A stretch of 64,000 bases of DNA from Telluribacter sp035998675 (GCF_035998675.1 NZ_DASYHI010000015.1:186001-250000); one strand, 5' to 3'; positions 52,944 through 62,384 are shown, counted from the stretch's first letter. Translations and numbers: made by a program. Notes: a model not told the origin generated them from the letters alone.

Positions 52944-53915
52944 TTAGTCCCCACGCGCTACCAGCACCGAGTCCCGGACCGTTTGCCGCTTAAGTATCTT
53001 ATCAAGGTGCTGGCCTACTTTATAATTGAGGCTATCGGCCGGAATAGCCGTGGCTCTGGGATCATGGGCCAGCTCGTGCCAGGGCGGGGTACTACCAAAG
53101 TCATACGCACCATAAATAAGTACCGGCGTACCATGCGCCACTACACTACCTTCGTCGGGGGTCAGGCGCCACTGCTCGGCCCAGTTATAAATCCACAAGG
53201 CGTCTTTTTCCAGCAAACGCAGACACCCATGACTGGCCGGGTAGCCCGGCATGCTGTACTCATGCATACCTATTCCTTCAAAATTCATAATATTGAAGTA
53301 CCAGTCCATGATCCAGTCACTGTCTACGGTACTTATTTTACGTTTCTTTTTATAGTTGGTGTGGTACAAGCCGGTAGGCGTAAGTTTCCCTTCACGACCC
53401 ATACTTACCGGTCCCCAGCGAAGCAATTTCCCATTTTCGTACACACCAAAAGCCTGAATCCGGTAGTCGAAGAAAAGCATTTTCTCCACTTCAGATAAAG
53501 AATCAAGCTGAAACGGGAAGGGCGAATACGCCAGAAAATCAGCAGTAACGGTATCCGGTACTATAAGTGAATCCAGTCGTCTGATCCTGTTTTCGCTGAT
53601 CCGGTTCAGGGCCAGCACCAGCTCTTTCTTTGTTCCGCTCAGGTTTTTTCTCAGGGAATCGGTCGTCTTCATCCAGATGTAGCGTACCTCCGCCGGGGTC
53701 AGGGCCGGTTCGGCATTTTCATACAATGTATCTTTGGGAGTTATTCGGTCAGTGCCAAGAGTATCCAGAGATTCATTTTGGTCCGGGCTGGTAGCAGTAA
53801 CACGTATCAGGTTATTTTTGAGTACGGGAGTTATGGGCTGTACCTGCCTGCTCGTGTAGCTGACTGCCCCTACTGTGAGCAGTACTATCAGGAGTATTTT
53901 CGCTATATTTTTCAT
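52944..53915 (-). CDS. L,D-transpeptidase (YkuD domain)
   Basis: Forms 3-3 cross-links in peptidoglycan or attaches proteins to it, in the periplasm. From the ATG at 53915 it has 323 residues, with a membrane anchor or signal (about 4-20). A helical region follows, then the YkuD domain (about 145-270) with HEYSMPGYPASHGCLRL containing H229 and catalytic C231. The open frame extends to 54002, but that leader is unlikely. The start with MKNIAKILLIVLLTVG is a good signal-anchor. It converges on the large barrel-protein gene with a 23-base gap. Confidence 0.92.
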   Translation of the reverse strand: MKNIAKILLIVLLTVGAVSYTSRQVQPITPVLKNNLIRVTATSPDQNESLDTLGTDRITPKDTLYENAEPALTPAEVRYIWMKTTDSLRKNLSGTKKELVLALNRISENRIRRLDSLIVPDTVTADFLAYSPFPFQLDSLSEVEKMLFFDYRIQAFGVYENGKLLRWGPVSMGREGKLTPTGLYHTNYKKKRKISTVDSDWIMDWYFNIMNFEGIGMHEYSMPGYPASHGCLRLLEKDALWIYNWAEQWRLTPDEGSVVAHGTPVLIYGAYDFGSTPPWHELAHDPRATAIPADSLNYKVGQHLDKILKRQTVRDSVLVARGD

Positions 53916-54258
53916 GTTTAACGGGTCTTGTTGATGGGTAATGTATAGATTCAGGTAACCAACGTTTACCTGAAAAAGGTCTTTGCAAACCCAAAAGGGC
54001 ATTGTAACTATATAAGTTAAAAAAATGGGCCATGCGGTCAGGCTTATTCATCAGCCAGTAAGAGCTCTAATACCGGAAATCTTTTTCTCATTTCGGGGCT
54101 AAAAAAGAAAGTAAGCTGACAGGTAGTTATAAGTCAGGAAAAGCGGAGAAATAGACTTTTTTGAGAAATTAACCCTACATTTCAGCACAACTCCCGCCGG
54201 GTTTAGTTTTAGTTAATGCCGGTAGAGAGCCGGCCTGAATGATTTTAATTGTACCCCC

Positions 54259-55044
54259 GTGAGTGACACCAAACCGCAACTCCGAACCGTTCAGGTAGTC
54301 CGCTACGTGACACCACTGCGCGAAGGCGGTTCACTGCCCGCCATTGCGGAAGCCGACGACGATTTTCTGTACGTACTTAAGTTCAGGGGGGCGGGACAAG
54401 GACCCAAAGCACTCATTGCCGAACTCATAGCCGGCGAACTGGCCCGCGCGTTGGGTTTGCGCATTCCGGAAATCGTTTTTGCCGGACTCAGCGAAGCCTT
54501 TGGCCGCACCGAACCCGACGAGGAAATTCAGGACCTGCTGCGGGCCAGTGAGGGATTGAACCTGGCGCTTCACTACCTGTCCGGGGCCATCACCTTTGAC
54601 CCGCTGGTGACAACTCCGGACGCGCGGCTGGCTTCCCAGATCGTTTGGCTGGACTGCCTCGTCACCAATGTAGACCGTACCGCCCGCAATACGAACATGC
54701 TCATGTGGCATAAGGAACTCTGGCTGATTGACCACGGCGCTTCGCTGTACTTTCACCATTCGGAGCAAAACTGGGAGGAACAGGCCCGGCGACCTTTTTT
54801 ACCGGTCAAAGACCACGTGCTGCTGCCCCTGGCCACCGAACTCGGGGCGGTTGACGCCGATTTCCGCTCCCTGCTTACTAAGGAGCGAATTCAATCTATT
54901 GTATCTTTGGTGCCGGATGAGTGGCTGCCGGAAGGAGAAGCCCGGCAGCAGCGGCAGGTGTACGTACAGTTTCTGACTACCCGCCTGGCCCATTCAGAAG
55001 TATTTGTCAACGAAGCAGAGAATGCCAGAAAAGCACTTATTTGA
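54259..55044 (+). CDS. HipA-like kinase family protein
   Basis: HipA-type Ser/Thr kinases act as toxins in some pairs and as regulators in others. The 261 residues keep the kinase core. The ATP lysine is K41 (YVLKFRG), the catalytic loop is NVDRTARNTNML (D139, N144), and the metal DHG-type motif is LIDHG (D158). It lacks the N-terminal HipA domain and has no HipB neighbour. Instead it overlaps a DUF3037 gene by 23 bases, a recurring pair in bacteria. The start is GTG at 54259; the nearby ATG is out of frame. A small hairpin (GCCGG/CCGGC) lies in the leader. Confidence 0.88.
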   Translation: MSDTKPQLRTVQVVRYVTPLREGGSLPAIAEADDDFLYVLKFRGAGQGPKALIAELIAGELARALGLRIPEIVFAGLSEAFGRTEPDEEIQDLLRASEGLNLALHYLSGAITFDPLVTTPDARLASQIVWLDCLVTNVDRTARNTNMLMWHKELWLIDHGASLYFHHSEQNWEEQARRPFLPVKDHVLLPLATELGAVDADFRSLLTKERIQSIVSLVPDEWLPEGEARQQRQVYVQFLTTRLAHSEVFVNEAENARKALI

Positions 55045-55405
55045 GTATGCCGTTATCCGGGTAGTACCACGGGTCGAGCGCGAGGAGTTCCTGAATGTCG
55101 GCGTTATCCTTTACTGCTCGGCGCAGGGATTTCTGCAGACCCGTTACGAACTGAACGAGCCGCGGCTGCGGGCGTTTTCGCCCGAACTGGACCTGGAGGA
55201 ACTCAAAGAACGCCTGCGGGCTTTTGAGCGCATCTGCGCGGGGCGCCGGGAAGGTGGCCCCATCGGGCAGTTGCCGGTGGCCAGTCGCTTTCGCTGGCTC
55301 ACCGCCGCCCGCAGTACCGTTGTGCAGACCTCGGCGGTTCATCCGGGCCTCTGTACCGACGCCCCCACTACCCTGGACCGGCTGTACCTTCAGTTGGTAC
55401 AGTAG
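55022..55405 (+). CDS. DUF3037 protein paired with the HipA-like kinase
   Basis: DUF3037 is a small domain of unknown function, usually next to a HipA-like kinase. The 127 residues open with FEYAVIRVVPRVEREEFLNVGVILYC, which is the family signature, and end in a Thr/Leu-rich helix. The ATG at 55022 lies inside the end of the kinase gene (23-base overlap), so expression is coupled; the TTG at 55004 is a poorer choice. It could act as substrate, inhibitor or partner of the kinase, and the sequence does not say which. Confidence 0.88.
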   Translation: MPEKHLFEYAVIRVVPRVEREEFLNVGVILYCSAQGFLQTRYELNEPRLRAFSPELDLEELKERLRAFERICAGRREGGPIGQLPVASRFRWLTAARSTVVQTSAVHPGLCTDAPTTLDRLYLQLVQ

Positions 55406-55588
55406 TTGGGGGCTACATAGGTACTTCTTTTTTCCTTTTATTCCCCGTAAGGATAAATGGTCGGTTTTAATGTCAGCAGGAAGTTGTTCAGCCCGAAATC
55501 CTGCTAATATACCCCTCCTGCTACAACACCGTACGATAATCCTGACAAACAAAACGCATCTGCACTTGTTACCTTTTTCCACCCGTTT

Positions 55589-55596
55589 TAATTTTG
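55589..55596 (+). promoter_or_regulatory. Bacteroidota -7 element next to a start codon
   Basis: TAATTTTG matches TAnnTTTG, with a possible -33 TTG about 20 bases upstream. It ends only 4 bases before the ATG at 55601, so the transcript would be nearly leaderless. Confidence 0.4.
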
Positions 55597-55600
55597 AACT

Positions 55601-56608
55601 ATGCGTTATGTATCTCTTTTCGGTTTAATTCTGCTACTGGGATGCAGCTCCCGGGAAGCTGCATCTCCTAAAAAAGACAGTACCGCGACTGAGAAAGCGC
55701 TGGCGAGCGGCGACTTTCCCCAACGTCCGCAAACAGTTAGTATGCCTCCCATTCCGGAGAACTTAACCTTTGCCGGTGAAAAAATACCCCTGGAACGCGA
55801 CGACGTACGGGAAGGGGTGGAACATGAGTTAATTGTCAATACCTTCCGGCATTCCAATACCATGTTTATCCTTAAACGGATAGAACGCTGGCGCCCCCTG
55901 ATCGAGAAAACCCTGCGCGACAACGGGGTACCTACTGACTTTATATACCTGGCCGTAGCCGAAAGCGAGTTTCAGAATACCGCCCGCTCCTACGCCGGAG
56001 CCGTGGGTATGTGGCAGTTTATGCCCGCTACCGCCCGGGATTACGGCCTGACCATCAGTGGTGACGTAGACATGCGCAAAGACCCCAAACTGGCCACCGA
56101 GGCCGCCAGCAAGTACCTGAAGTGGGCCCACAAGCACCTGGGAAGCTGGTCGCTGGTAGCGGCCTCCTACAACCGGGGACTCAGCGGTGTAAAAGGTATT
56201 CTCAACGTGCAGCAGACGGATAATTTCTGGGACTTGTACCTCAATCCCGAAACCGGCCGCTACGTATACCGCCTCATCGCGTTCAAACTGATCATGGAAA
56301 ATCCGGAGGATTACGGGTACTTTATCCGGCCCGAAGACCAGTACCAGCCCTACAAGTTCAAGATGGTACGGGTAGAAAGGAATATAAACATGATAGCCTT
56401 TGCCAAGCAGCACAACACGACCTATAAGGAGCTACGGGAGCTGAACCCCTGGCTTATCAACACCTCCAGCTACTCGCTGAGCGTACCGGCCCGGGGGTAC
56501 GAAATCAGGGTACCCGACAGGGCAGGTGAAGAGGTAGCGGAAGTAGTACCTTCCCCATCGCAAGTAGTACCTGCCCAATCACGACCTGTTTTAAAGCCAG
56601 CCAAATAA
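55601..56608 (+). CDS. Lytic transglycosylase lipoprotein (MltD-like)
   Basis: Cleaves peptidoglycan glycan strands, forming 1,6-anhydro ends. A signal with lipobox LLLGC (C15) anchors it. The SLT domain (about 105-230) shows YLAVAESEFQ with catalytic E121, the GAVGMWQFMPATARDYGL motif and LVAASYNRG. The C-terminal part has LysM-like features (NMIAFAKQHNTTYKELRELNPWL) and a Pro/Val tail. The length of 335 is usual for the short MltD type in Bacteroidota. It is a single gene. Confidence 0.93.
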   Translation: MRYVSLFGLILLLGCSSREAASPKKDSTATEKALASGDFPQRPQTVSMPPIPENLTFAGEKIPLERDDVREGVEHELIVNTFRHSNTMFILKRIERWRPLIEKTLRDNGVPTDFIYLAVAESEFQNTARSYAGAVGMWQFMPATARDYGLTISGDVDMRKDPKLATEAASKYLKWAHKHLGSWSLVAASYNRGLSGVKGILNVQQTDNFWDLYLNPETGRYVYRLIAFKLIMENPEDYGYFIRPEDQYQPYKFKMVRVERNINMIAFAKQHNTTYKELRELNPWLINTSSYSLSVPARGYEIRVPDRAGEEVAEVVPSPSQVVPAQSRPVLKPAK

Positions 56609-56736
56609 AGTAAATACACTACGCTGTAAAGGGAAAATTACCGACAGAATCCGGGACAATCCTGAAAATTCTGCCGCGCGCTGAATACGCTGTATCGCAA
56701 TATTTTTAAATTTAGGCGCAACTCTCCTTACACGCT

Positions 56737-57195
56737 ATGTTCTCAATTACTAAATTCCTGCCTGGCTTTAAAGCCACCTGTATCACCGTAGGTACACTGG
56801 ATATGTTCCTGGCCAGTACCATGCTGGTGGGAGGCGTCATGAATGAAATGGCGGAGTTTAACGTACCTACCAACCTCCTGGCCTCACCGCACTACCACGA
56901 CGCCATGTTCTGGGTTTTTCTGCACATGTTCATGATCGGCGGCCTGATCATGATGCTTGGCATTCTGGCCGAAAACCCGGTAAAGCAAGTCTGGGTGGCG
57001 CGGGCGCTGGTACTGATGCACTCCGTTTATTTCTTCCTGGACATCCGCACCTCCGACAACTACTTCGGTAACGCCCTCTACCAGGGGCCCGGCTCGGTAG
57101 TACCGGTCTTCATTGACCTGTTTTATATCCTGCTGTTTTTACGGCTGAGCTTTTCAGCTCCGGTAAAAAAACCGGAAGAGATGGCGGTGGTGTAG
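56737..57195 (+). CDS. Four-helix membrane protein, unrecognised
   Basis: The 152 residues have four membrane segments (about 12-33, 56-80, 88-103, 120-140) and short loops. Several His and Met residues (SPHYHDAMFWVFLHMFMIGG) cluster in the second helix, which could bind metal or haem. No family was recognised. It stands alone, between the transglycosylase and the CheY-like gene. Confidence 0.75.
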   Translation: MFSITKFLPGFKATCITVGTLDMFLASTMLVGGVMNEMAEFNVPTNLLASPHYHDAMFWVFLHMFMIGGLIMMLGILAENPVKQVWVARALVLMHSVYFFLDIRTSDNYFGNALYQGPGSVVPVFIDLFYILLFLRLSFSAPVKKPEEMAVV

Positions 57196-57409
57196 GCAGG
57201 TGGCACCGGGCAGGTACCTGCTGTCGTCGTTCTGCCATCTTTTCTTTAAGCCTGTTTTCGGCCTTATTTGTAAGGTTTACATTCATTTGCTGGATCGCAG
57301 GATATACCCGTGGGGTACCTCCTGCGCTAAATTTATTAGTACGGTTGTATAAACGGTTAGGATTTGTAACCTACAAGCTTTTTCTTGTAACCGACCAACC
57401 AGCCTGCTG

Positions 57410-57829
57410 ATGATAAAAAATATACTACTGATTGAAGACGACGACATTACTATCAAAATCCTGAAGCTTACCATCAGCCGGCATCGCTTTGCTGAAAATA
57501 TAATTTCCCTGAGGAATGGTCAGGAAGGAGTAGAGTACTTCCAAAAGCTGGCCGCTGGTGAAGCGGGTATTGTTCCGGACCTGATATTTCTGGATATAAA
57601 TATGCCCGTTATGAATGGCTGGGACTTTCTGGACGAGTATTCCGGTAGCTTTGCCCACCTGTTTCCAGACGTCAGTATCTGTATGCTGACTTCTTCTACC
57701 GACCCGGAAGATAAATTACACGCCTTCCACTATTCCAGTGTCATAACTTTTGTCAGCAAGCCTATTTTTATTTCAGAGCTGAACATGCTCAAAAAGCATA
57801 AAAACCTGAAGCACTTCTTCGACAATTAG
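57410..57829 (+). CDS. CheY-like single-domain response regulator
   Basis: A receiver domain only, 139 residues. It has the acidic cluster IEDDDITI, the phospho-acceptor Asp in LIFLDINMPVMNGWDF, the switch Thr/Ser in MLTSSTD, and Lys in FVSKPIF. No output domain is present, so it should act by protein contact with a kinase or a target. This is a common class in Cytophagales. No kinase gene is adjacent. Confidence 0.93.
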   Translation: MIKNILLIEDDDITIKILKLTISRHRFAENIISLRNGQEGVEYFQKLAAGEAGIVPDLIFLDINMPVMNGWDFLDEYSGSFAHLFPDVSICMLTSSTDPEDKLHAFHYSSVITFVSKPIFISELNMLKKHKNLKHFFDN

Positions 57830-57878
57830 ACCGGGTATTTCTCTCCACTGATAGCCTTAGGACGTTATAGCCAGTCCC

Positions 57879-59438
57879 CTACCTGACCCGGAATATCCGG
57901 TGGCCGGTATAGACCTGCCCGAACATATCGGTGGTCCTGACCATGAGCAGGTGGGTACCGGCCGGAAGAGTCCCCGGCAGCTTTCCTTTCCAGATGTGGT
58001 ACGACATCGCCGGGCTATCCATCTGCCAGCCAAAAACGGTGTCCAGGGCAGTACCATTTATTTTGGCTTCCAGATAAGGATTATAAGGCTGCATAGCCGC
58101 TACTCCCGGATCGTGCATGGGCGTGTAAGCCAGTCCGTACCAGTCCGACTGCCCCTTTACTTTCATCTCCACCCGGGAGCGGGAGGAGCCCGCAAACACA
58201 TTTACAACCAGCGAAGTAGTATCCAGCCCGGCCTGAGGTATATCGTCGGGCAGGTAAATATTCATCTGGTAGTCGGCGGGGCGGCGGGCGGCCTTGAATT
58301 GGATGGAATAGCGGTTGTCGTCAAAAGTTAGCAGGGAGTAGCCGTTGGGCGCGCCATCGTTCATGGTGGCATGCGGGATACCCGTTTCGTCCTTAATCCC
58401 GCACCACCAGCTCCCGCAAACCGTCGCATTAATAAAATGGTGGTGCGGCCGGGGGCCGTGCCAGCCCTGCTTTTCATCGGCGAATACATGGGCCATCGTG
58501 TGCGTATGTCCGGCTATGGATAAGGTATGCGGGCGCTCTTTCAGGATGTCAAACAGCTCCTTGCGGTTGTCGCAGGATACGACGGGGGCGTGCATGACCA
58601 GTACTACCAGCTTGTCGGTGGGTACCTGAGCCAAGTAGTTCCGGACAAAGTCCAGCTGCTGCCCGGTGAAGTGGGCAATGTACTTTCCTTCGGAATTGAA
58701 ATAGACATTCTTTAGCGAAATAAACGCCACCTGCCCGTACTCAAAGGCGTAGGTACTGGGCCCATAAAAGCGCTCGAAGGTTTCGTCGGTGTAGCGGTCG
58801 TCCGGGGCGCCGCGGTTGAAGTCATGGTTGCCAAATACATTATACCAGGGTACCCCAATCTGGCTTATGCTCTGGTTGATTTCCTGAAACAGATTTGGAT
58901 CATCGGCCACGATATCGCCCAGGCTAATCCCCAGACTGGCCCCGGTACCTATACACTCCTCGACCACGTCGTGGCTTACGTAATTAACCTCCTTTATTCC
59001 CCGCGCCTGCGTGTCCCCAAATACCAGTGCCTTAAACTTACGGTCTTCTTTTTGCGGCCAGAGCGGAAAGTCAATGGATTGGGGCAGCTTACCGGTAGGC
59101 GCTACCCCGGCCACTTTTAGTCCGGGCGAGCCCGCTGGCTTATGCAGGTAGTAGTGCTGCGGAATCATGTCGGGGCTGACCGGGGTCATGTACCCTGCCG
59201 GCTTGATGACAAAAAAACCGGTATCTTCTCCCGAAGGTAGTGTCCATCTCCCGTCTTTTCCGGTCTTGACTACCTCCCGCCCGTTGGAAACACAGATCCC
59301 CGACAAAGGAGGTTCGCCCCGGTCAAGTACCTTGTTTTTATTCAGATCATGAAATACCAGGCCAGAAGCCCGGTCTTGAGCGTGAGCCGTACTAGCCAGG
59401 AGACCAATAAATAAGAAGACCGGAGGCAGAAGTTTCAT
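57879..59438 (-). CDS. Secreted calcineurin-like phosphoesterase with MetallophosN/C domains
   Basis: The 519 residues start with a signal peptide (about 1-20, ending AHAQ). The N-terminal beta domain (about 25-120) opens with GLVFHDLNKNKVLDRGEPPL, of the SdrD/MetallophosN type. The metallophosphatase core follows, with VFGDTQARG, ISLGDIVADD, VFGNHDFNRG, VMHAPVV and IAGHTHTMAH as the five metal motifs. A C-terminal beta domain ends the chain. It is probably a periplasmic phosphodiesterase or phosphatase; the substrate is unknown. It is a single gene with a divergent region upstream. Confidence 0.92.
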   Translation of the reverse strand: MKLLPPVFLFIGLLASTAHAQDRASGLVFHDLNKNKVLDRGEPPLSGICVSNGREVVKTGKDGRWTLPSGEDTGFFVIKPAGYMTPVSPDMIPQHYYLHKPAGSPGLKVAGVAPTGKLPQSIDFPLWPQKEDRKFKALVFGDTQARGIKEVNYVSHDVVEECIGTGASLGISLGDIVADDPNLFQEINQSISQIGVPWYNVFGNHDFNRGAPDDRYTDETFERFYGPSTYAFEYGQVAFISLKNVYFNSEGKYIAHFTGQQLDFVRNYLAQVPTDKLVVLVMHAPVVSCDNRKELFDILKERPHTLSIAGHTHTMAHVFADEKQGWHGPRPHHHFINATVCGSWWCGIKDETGIPHATMNDGAPNGYSLLTFDDNRYSIQFKAARRPADYQMNIYLPDDIPQAGLDTTSLVVNVFAGSSRSRVEMKVKGQSDWYGLAYTPMHDPGVAAMQPYNPYLEAKINGTALDTVFGWQMDSPAMSYHIWKGKLPGTLPAGTHLLMVRTTDMFGQVYTGHRIFRVR

Positions 59439-59554
59439 AGCAGGAGTTACAACTATTCAGTAGTTCGGTACTTATAGTTTACTGCTCCCGTGCGTATTCG
59501 GGCTACGTAGTTGCCTACTTTCTGCGTAAGGCGTTTGCCCTCCTGCGGCTCTCA

Positions 59555-60127
59555 TCATGGCTTTCCCTCTTTCAGGGCCTTTTCGATCTCGTCCAGCCGG
59601 GCCGTAGCGCTTTGGGTGGTGCCCAGGAAGGCGTCGATGAGCTTATCACTTCTGGGGGCCTGCGCATTAACCGGATACAGCGTAGAGATCAGTACTGCGT
59701 CGTAGCCGGCATCGCTCCCCGATCCGATATGAAAAAGGTACTGCAGGCAGGTAATCACGATCTCGGCTTTGCCATCGGCCGAAGCTACGTGCAGGTAGTG
59801 GGTAGCATCTACCGTAGTTTTAACTCCGTTACTTTCGGATGCCTGTACCTCTTTAAAGGTACCTGTTCCCCCCAACAGTATAACCGGACCAGCTGTCGGC
59901 TGCGTCAGGTTCTCATAGGATTTGGACTGGTAGTACTCCCTGGCTCGTTTAGCAATATCCTCTATGTTAAGACCCGGAATTTGTACCGTTCTTTTGTATT
60001 GTAAAAAGCCATCCTTGCTGGTCTGCCACTGCCCTTTTAGTGCAGAAAGTTTTTCTTCGGCCGTCTGGCAGTAGGCAAAGGTACTCAGAAGCAGCAGGCC
60101 GATCGCCAGGCTTAGTGTTTTTAACAT
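59555..60127 (-). CDS. Secreted protein of unknown function
   Basis: The 190 residues have a signal peptide (1-20, ending AYCQT). The mature part opens with KLSALKGQWQTSKDGFLQYKRTVQIPGL and has alternating strands and helices. A domain like the TBP-fold DUF4468 is possible: VPG-type segment, helix DIAKRAREYYQSKSYEN, strand VILLGGTGTF. That is only a guess. No conserved catalytic site is visible. It lies upstream of the phosphoesterase on the same strand, with a gap of about 115 bases. Confidence 0.8.
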   Translation of the reverse strand: MLKTLSLAIGLLLLSTFAYCQTAEEKLSALKGQWQTSKDGFLQYKRTVQIPGLNIEDIAKRAREYYQSKSYENLTQPTAGPVILLGGTGTFKEVQASESNGVKTTVDATHYLHVASADGKAEIVITCLQYLFHIGSGSDAGYDAVLISTLYPVNAQAPRSDKLIDAFLGTTQSATARLDEIEKALKEGKP

Positions 60128-60325
60128 GTGGTGTAGTAGTTGAACGTATACGTACTACGAAAGTAATGATGCAGGTGTTTAATAAATATCCCCAACCTCC
60201 AGTATCTCCTGTAAATTTTGACAAATACTAGTTTTATCCTACTGCTTTATCACTACTTTAGCGTACCTGCTGATATAGTAGTTTCAAAGCTTATTGGTTA
60301 ACATATCACTTAATTTACTTGTCCA

Positions 60326-60391
60326 GTGAGAAAGAATATACTTCTTATTGATGATGAACATACCGCTGCATATCCTACTAGCCATATGTGA
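60326..60391 (+). pseudogene. N-terminal remnant of a response regulator
   Basis: A GTG-started frame reads VRKNILLIDDEHTAAYPTSH and stops after 21 codons. NILLIDDE is the receiver-domain opening with its acidic pair, and the rest of the domain is missing. It lies in a 430-base gap and resembles the start of the CheY-like gene at 57410. Confidence 0.4.
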
Positions 60392-60426
60392 CAACTCAGC
60401 CAGACGCGTACGACATCTATAACAAC

Positions 60427-60475
60427 AAAAATCGGGAGACCCGAACCAGTTAAAGTTCAGGTCTCCCGATTTTTC
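60427..60475. terminator. Bidirectional hairpin terminator
   Basis: AAAAATCGGGAGACC pairs with GGTCTCCCGATTTTT, with further pairing GAAC/GTTC inside. It can serve the leftward EF-hand gene and any rightward transcript. Confidence 0.9.
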
Positions 60476-60557
60476 ATTTATAATAGGCAGTATCTGCTAT
60501 CATCTTAAACTCTATATCAGATAATTGGCTGCCCTAAATTTCAACCGGCTATCCGGC

Positions 60558-61382
60558 TTAGTTACCATTACCGGTGCCTGGTCTATTAGCATTTCCAGTA
60601 CCTGTTCCGGTGCCATTTCCAGCGCCATTTCCGTTACCTGTTCCAGTGCCATTTTCAGCGCCTGTTCCAGTGCCATTACCCGTTCCGGTTCCGTTACCTG
60701 TTCCAGTTCCGTTACCAGTTCTGTCGCCTGTTCCGGTTCCAGTGCCTGTTCCGGCACCATTTCCAGTATTCATACCGTTTCCGGCACCGTTGCCATTACC
60801 ATAGTAGGTATTATAGGTACCGTACTCGTTTTCATCCAGCATGCTATCACTGTTTCGGTCCCACCGGCCAAACAAGCCATTGCTATACTCTTGCTGGCTC
60901 ATCCGTTTATCGCCATCTTGGTCCCATTCACGGTACCAGCCATTCTGGTTAAAGCCGGTACCATACTCCTTCTCGTCCAGGGAGCCATCCCGGTTGGTGT
61001 CCCATTTATCCCAGGTCTGGTTCTGCATTCCAAAATCCTTGGAGGCTGTATTCCACTCGTTCTGATCTAATTTATTATCCCGGTTGGTGTCCCAGGTACT
61101 GTAGAAGCCCCTGCTGTACTCATTTTCATCCAGGTAACTATCGCCATTCGCATCCCACTCCCCATACCGGTTGCTGGAGGCGAAAGTGGTGTTAAACCGG
61201 TTATTATCCCAGGTATCTCCGGCTGCCATCTCGCTACCTTCCCCGGCCGTTCCTTCTGCTCCATTATCATTATTACGTTGATTCCCATTGGAACAGGCAA
61301 CCGCGCCTACCAAAAAGAAAAGACAGATACCGTTAATAACCATATTCCGAACACTTTTTCCCTGCTTGTTCATAACTTTCAT
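60558..61382 (-). CDS. EF-hand lipoprotein with Gly-Thr-Asn repeat tail
   Basis: The 274 residues start with a hydrophobic stretch and lipobox (VGAVAC). Five EF-hand loops follow: DANGDSYLDENE, DTNRDNKLDQNE, DTNRDGSLDEKE, DQDGDKRMSQQE and DRNSDSMLDENE. Each has Trp or Tyr just before or after it, so calcium binding outside the cytoplasm is expected. The last 75 residues or so are low-complexity, mostly Gly, Thr and Asn with a few Ala and Arg. They are encoded by a reiterated GGAACNGG-type DNA repeat that may vary in length. It may be a surface or matrix protein. No partner gene is adjacent. Confidence 0.87.
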   Translation of the reverse strand: MKVMNKQGKSVRNMVINGICLFFLVGAVACSNGNQRNNDNGAEGTAGEGSEMAAGDTWDNNRFNTTFASSNRYGEWDANGDSYLDENEYSRGFYSTWDTNRDNKLDQNEWNTASKDFGMQNQTWDKWDTNRDGSLDEKEYGTGFNQNGWYREWDQDGDKRMSQQEYSNGLFGRWDRNSDSMLDENEYGTYNTYYGNGNGAGNGMNTGNGAGTGTGTGTGDRTGNGTGTGNGTGTGNGTGTGAENGTGTGNGNGAGNGTGTGTGNANRPGTGNGN

Positions 61383-61976
61383 CTTTTATGGTTTTACATT
61401 ATTACTAGTAATAATAATAGTGGCCGAATAAAATCGGCGGAACGTCAGAAGCCACTTCCGGAAAGTAATTGCCCGATCTTAGACTTCTTCTCTGCCCTGA
61501 CGAACCATAGCTATTCATTCCCACTACCTCTAATCAGGTGAGTCAAAAGTTAATTGTTGACTATCACCCTGTTACTGTCTTTGCTCTGACAGCAACACAG
61601 TAGAAAAATGAAAAAAATAATACCTGCGTACCAAGCCTGCGGCCATAGCCCGCGTACCACGACTACGAATCTACAGCAGCAAGGGCTCAAAAATGTAGTC
61701 TGCTGGGCTCTAAACCCATCTCAGCACCGGAAAAATACCTTCTCCTAACCCCTCTATTCCCGCCAGAGAGATATCCGGCGCTGACATTGATATACCGGCA
61801 CACTGTGGTCAAAAAACCTCAAAAAGTCACCTTATGGTACAACGGCTACCCAACGCTGGGGAGCGTATACGCAGTCTATATATCTGCTTTATAGTCAACA
61901 TATTATAAAATTATTGAAGTATACGAGAGGATGAGTTTACTAGTATAGTATTTCCAGTACCTACCCTCAAGCAAAG
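61383..61976. other. Intergenic region, no gene seen
   Basis: About 600 bases without a supported frame. The left end should hold the EF-hand gene promoter. The middle has scattered short inverted repeats but nothing that forms a clear RNA gene. Confidence 0.5.
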
Positions 61977-62008
61977 AACCCCTGCGAGCTCCGCGCCCGC
62001 AGGGGTTT
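61977..62008 (-). terminator. Hairpin after the S41-type remnant
   Basis: AACCCCTGCG and CGCAGGGGTT form a 10-base stem that lies 26 bases past the remnant's stop codon on the leftward strand. Confidence 0.7.
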
Positions 62009-62033
62009 GATTTAGCTTTTATCGAATACTATC

Positions 62034-62372
62034 TTACTTATGAATAGCCGGCGTTGAGTAGGCCGGTACCGTTACGGTAGTGGTACCCTTTTGTTCCAGC
62101 AGGCGAAGGGCCTCCTGCACGGCGCGTTCCAGTTGGGGGTCACGGCCGCTGTCCAGCGACCGGGCATCCTGACGTACCGCTATGTCGGGGGCTACGTCTT
62201 CGTTTTCTGCCACCCATTTTTTATTGATCGGGTCAAATACCGCATTGTCGGGGGCGGTAAGGGCACCACCGTCCACCAGCGCGTAGTGTACCGATGACTT
62301 TACGAGGCCGCCCCAGGTGCGGGCACCGACCAGCGGGCCTACCGGGAGGCCAGCGGCTGGTACTGCCGGAGC
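62034..62372 (-). pseudogene. 3' remnant of a tricorn-like S41 protease gene
   Basis: The frame reads GPLVGARTWGGLV, then ALVDGGALTAPDNAVFDP, VDPDI-type segment EDVAPDIAV and SGRDPQLERAVQEALRLL. This is the C-terminal end of the tricorn/TolB-associated S41 peptidase family. An in-frame stop lies directly ahead at about 62373 and no active-site region is present. Only the last tenth of a roughly thousand-residue protein remains, so the gene was removed by deletion. Confidence 0.7.
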
Positions 62373-62384
62373 CTAATAATCCCG

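Noticed and set aside
60525..61070. Ser/Val-Pro repeat frames opposite the EF-hand gene
   Set aside because: They are the complement of the Gly-Thr-Asn repeat tail; the EF-hand frame has lipobox and calcium loops.
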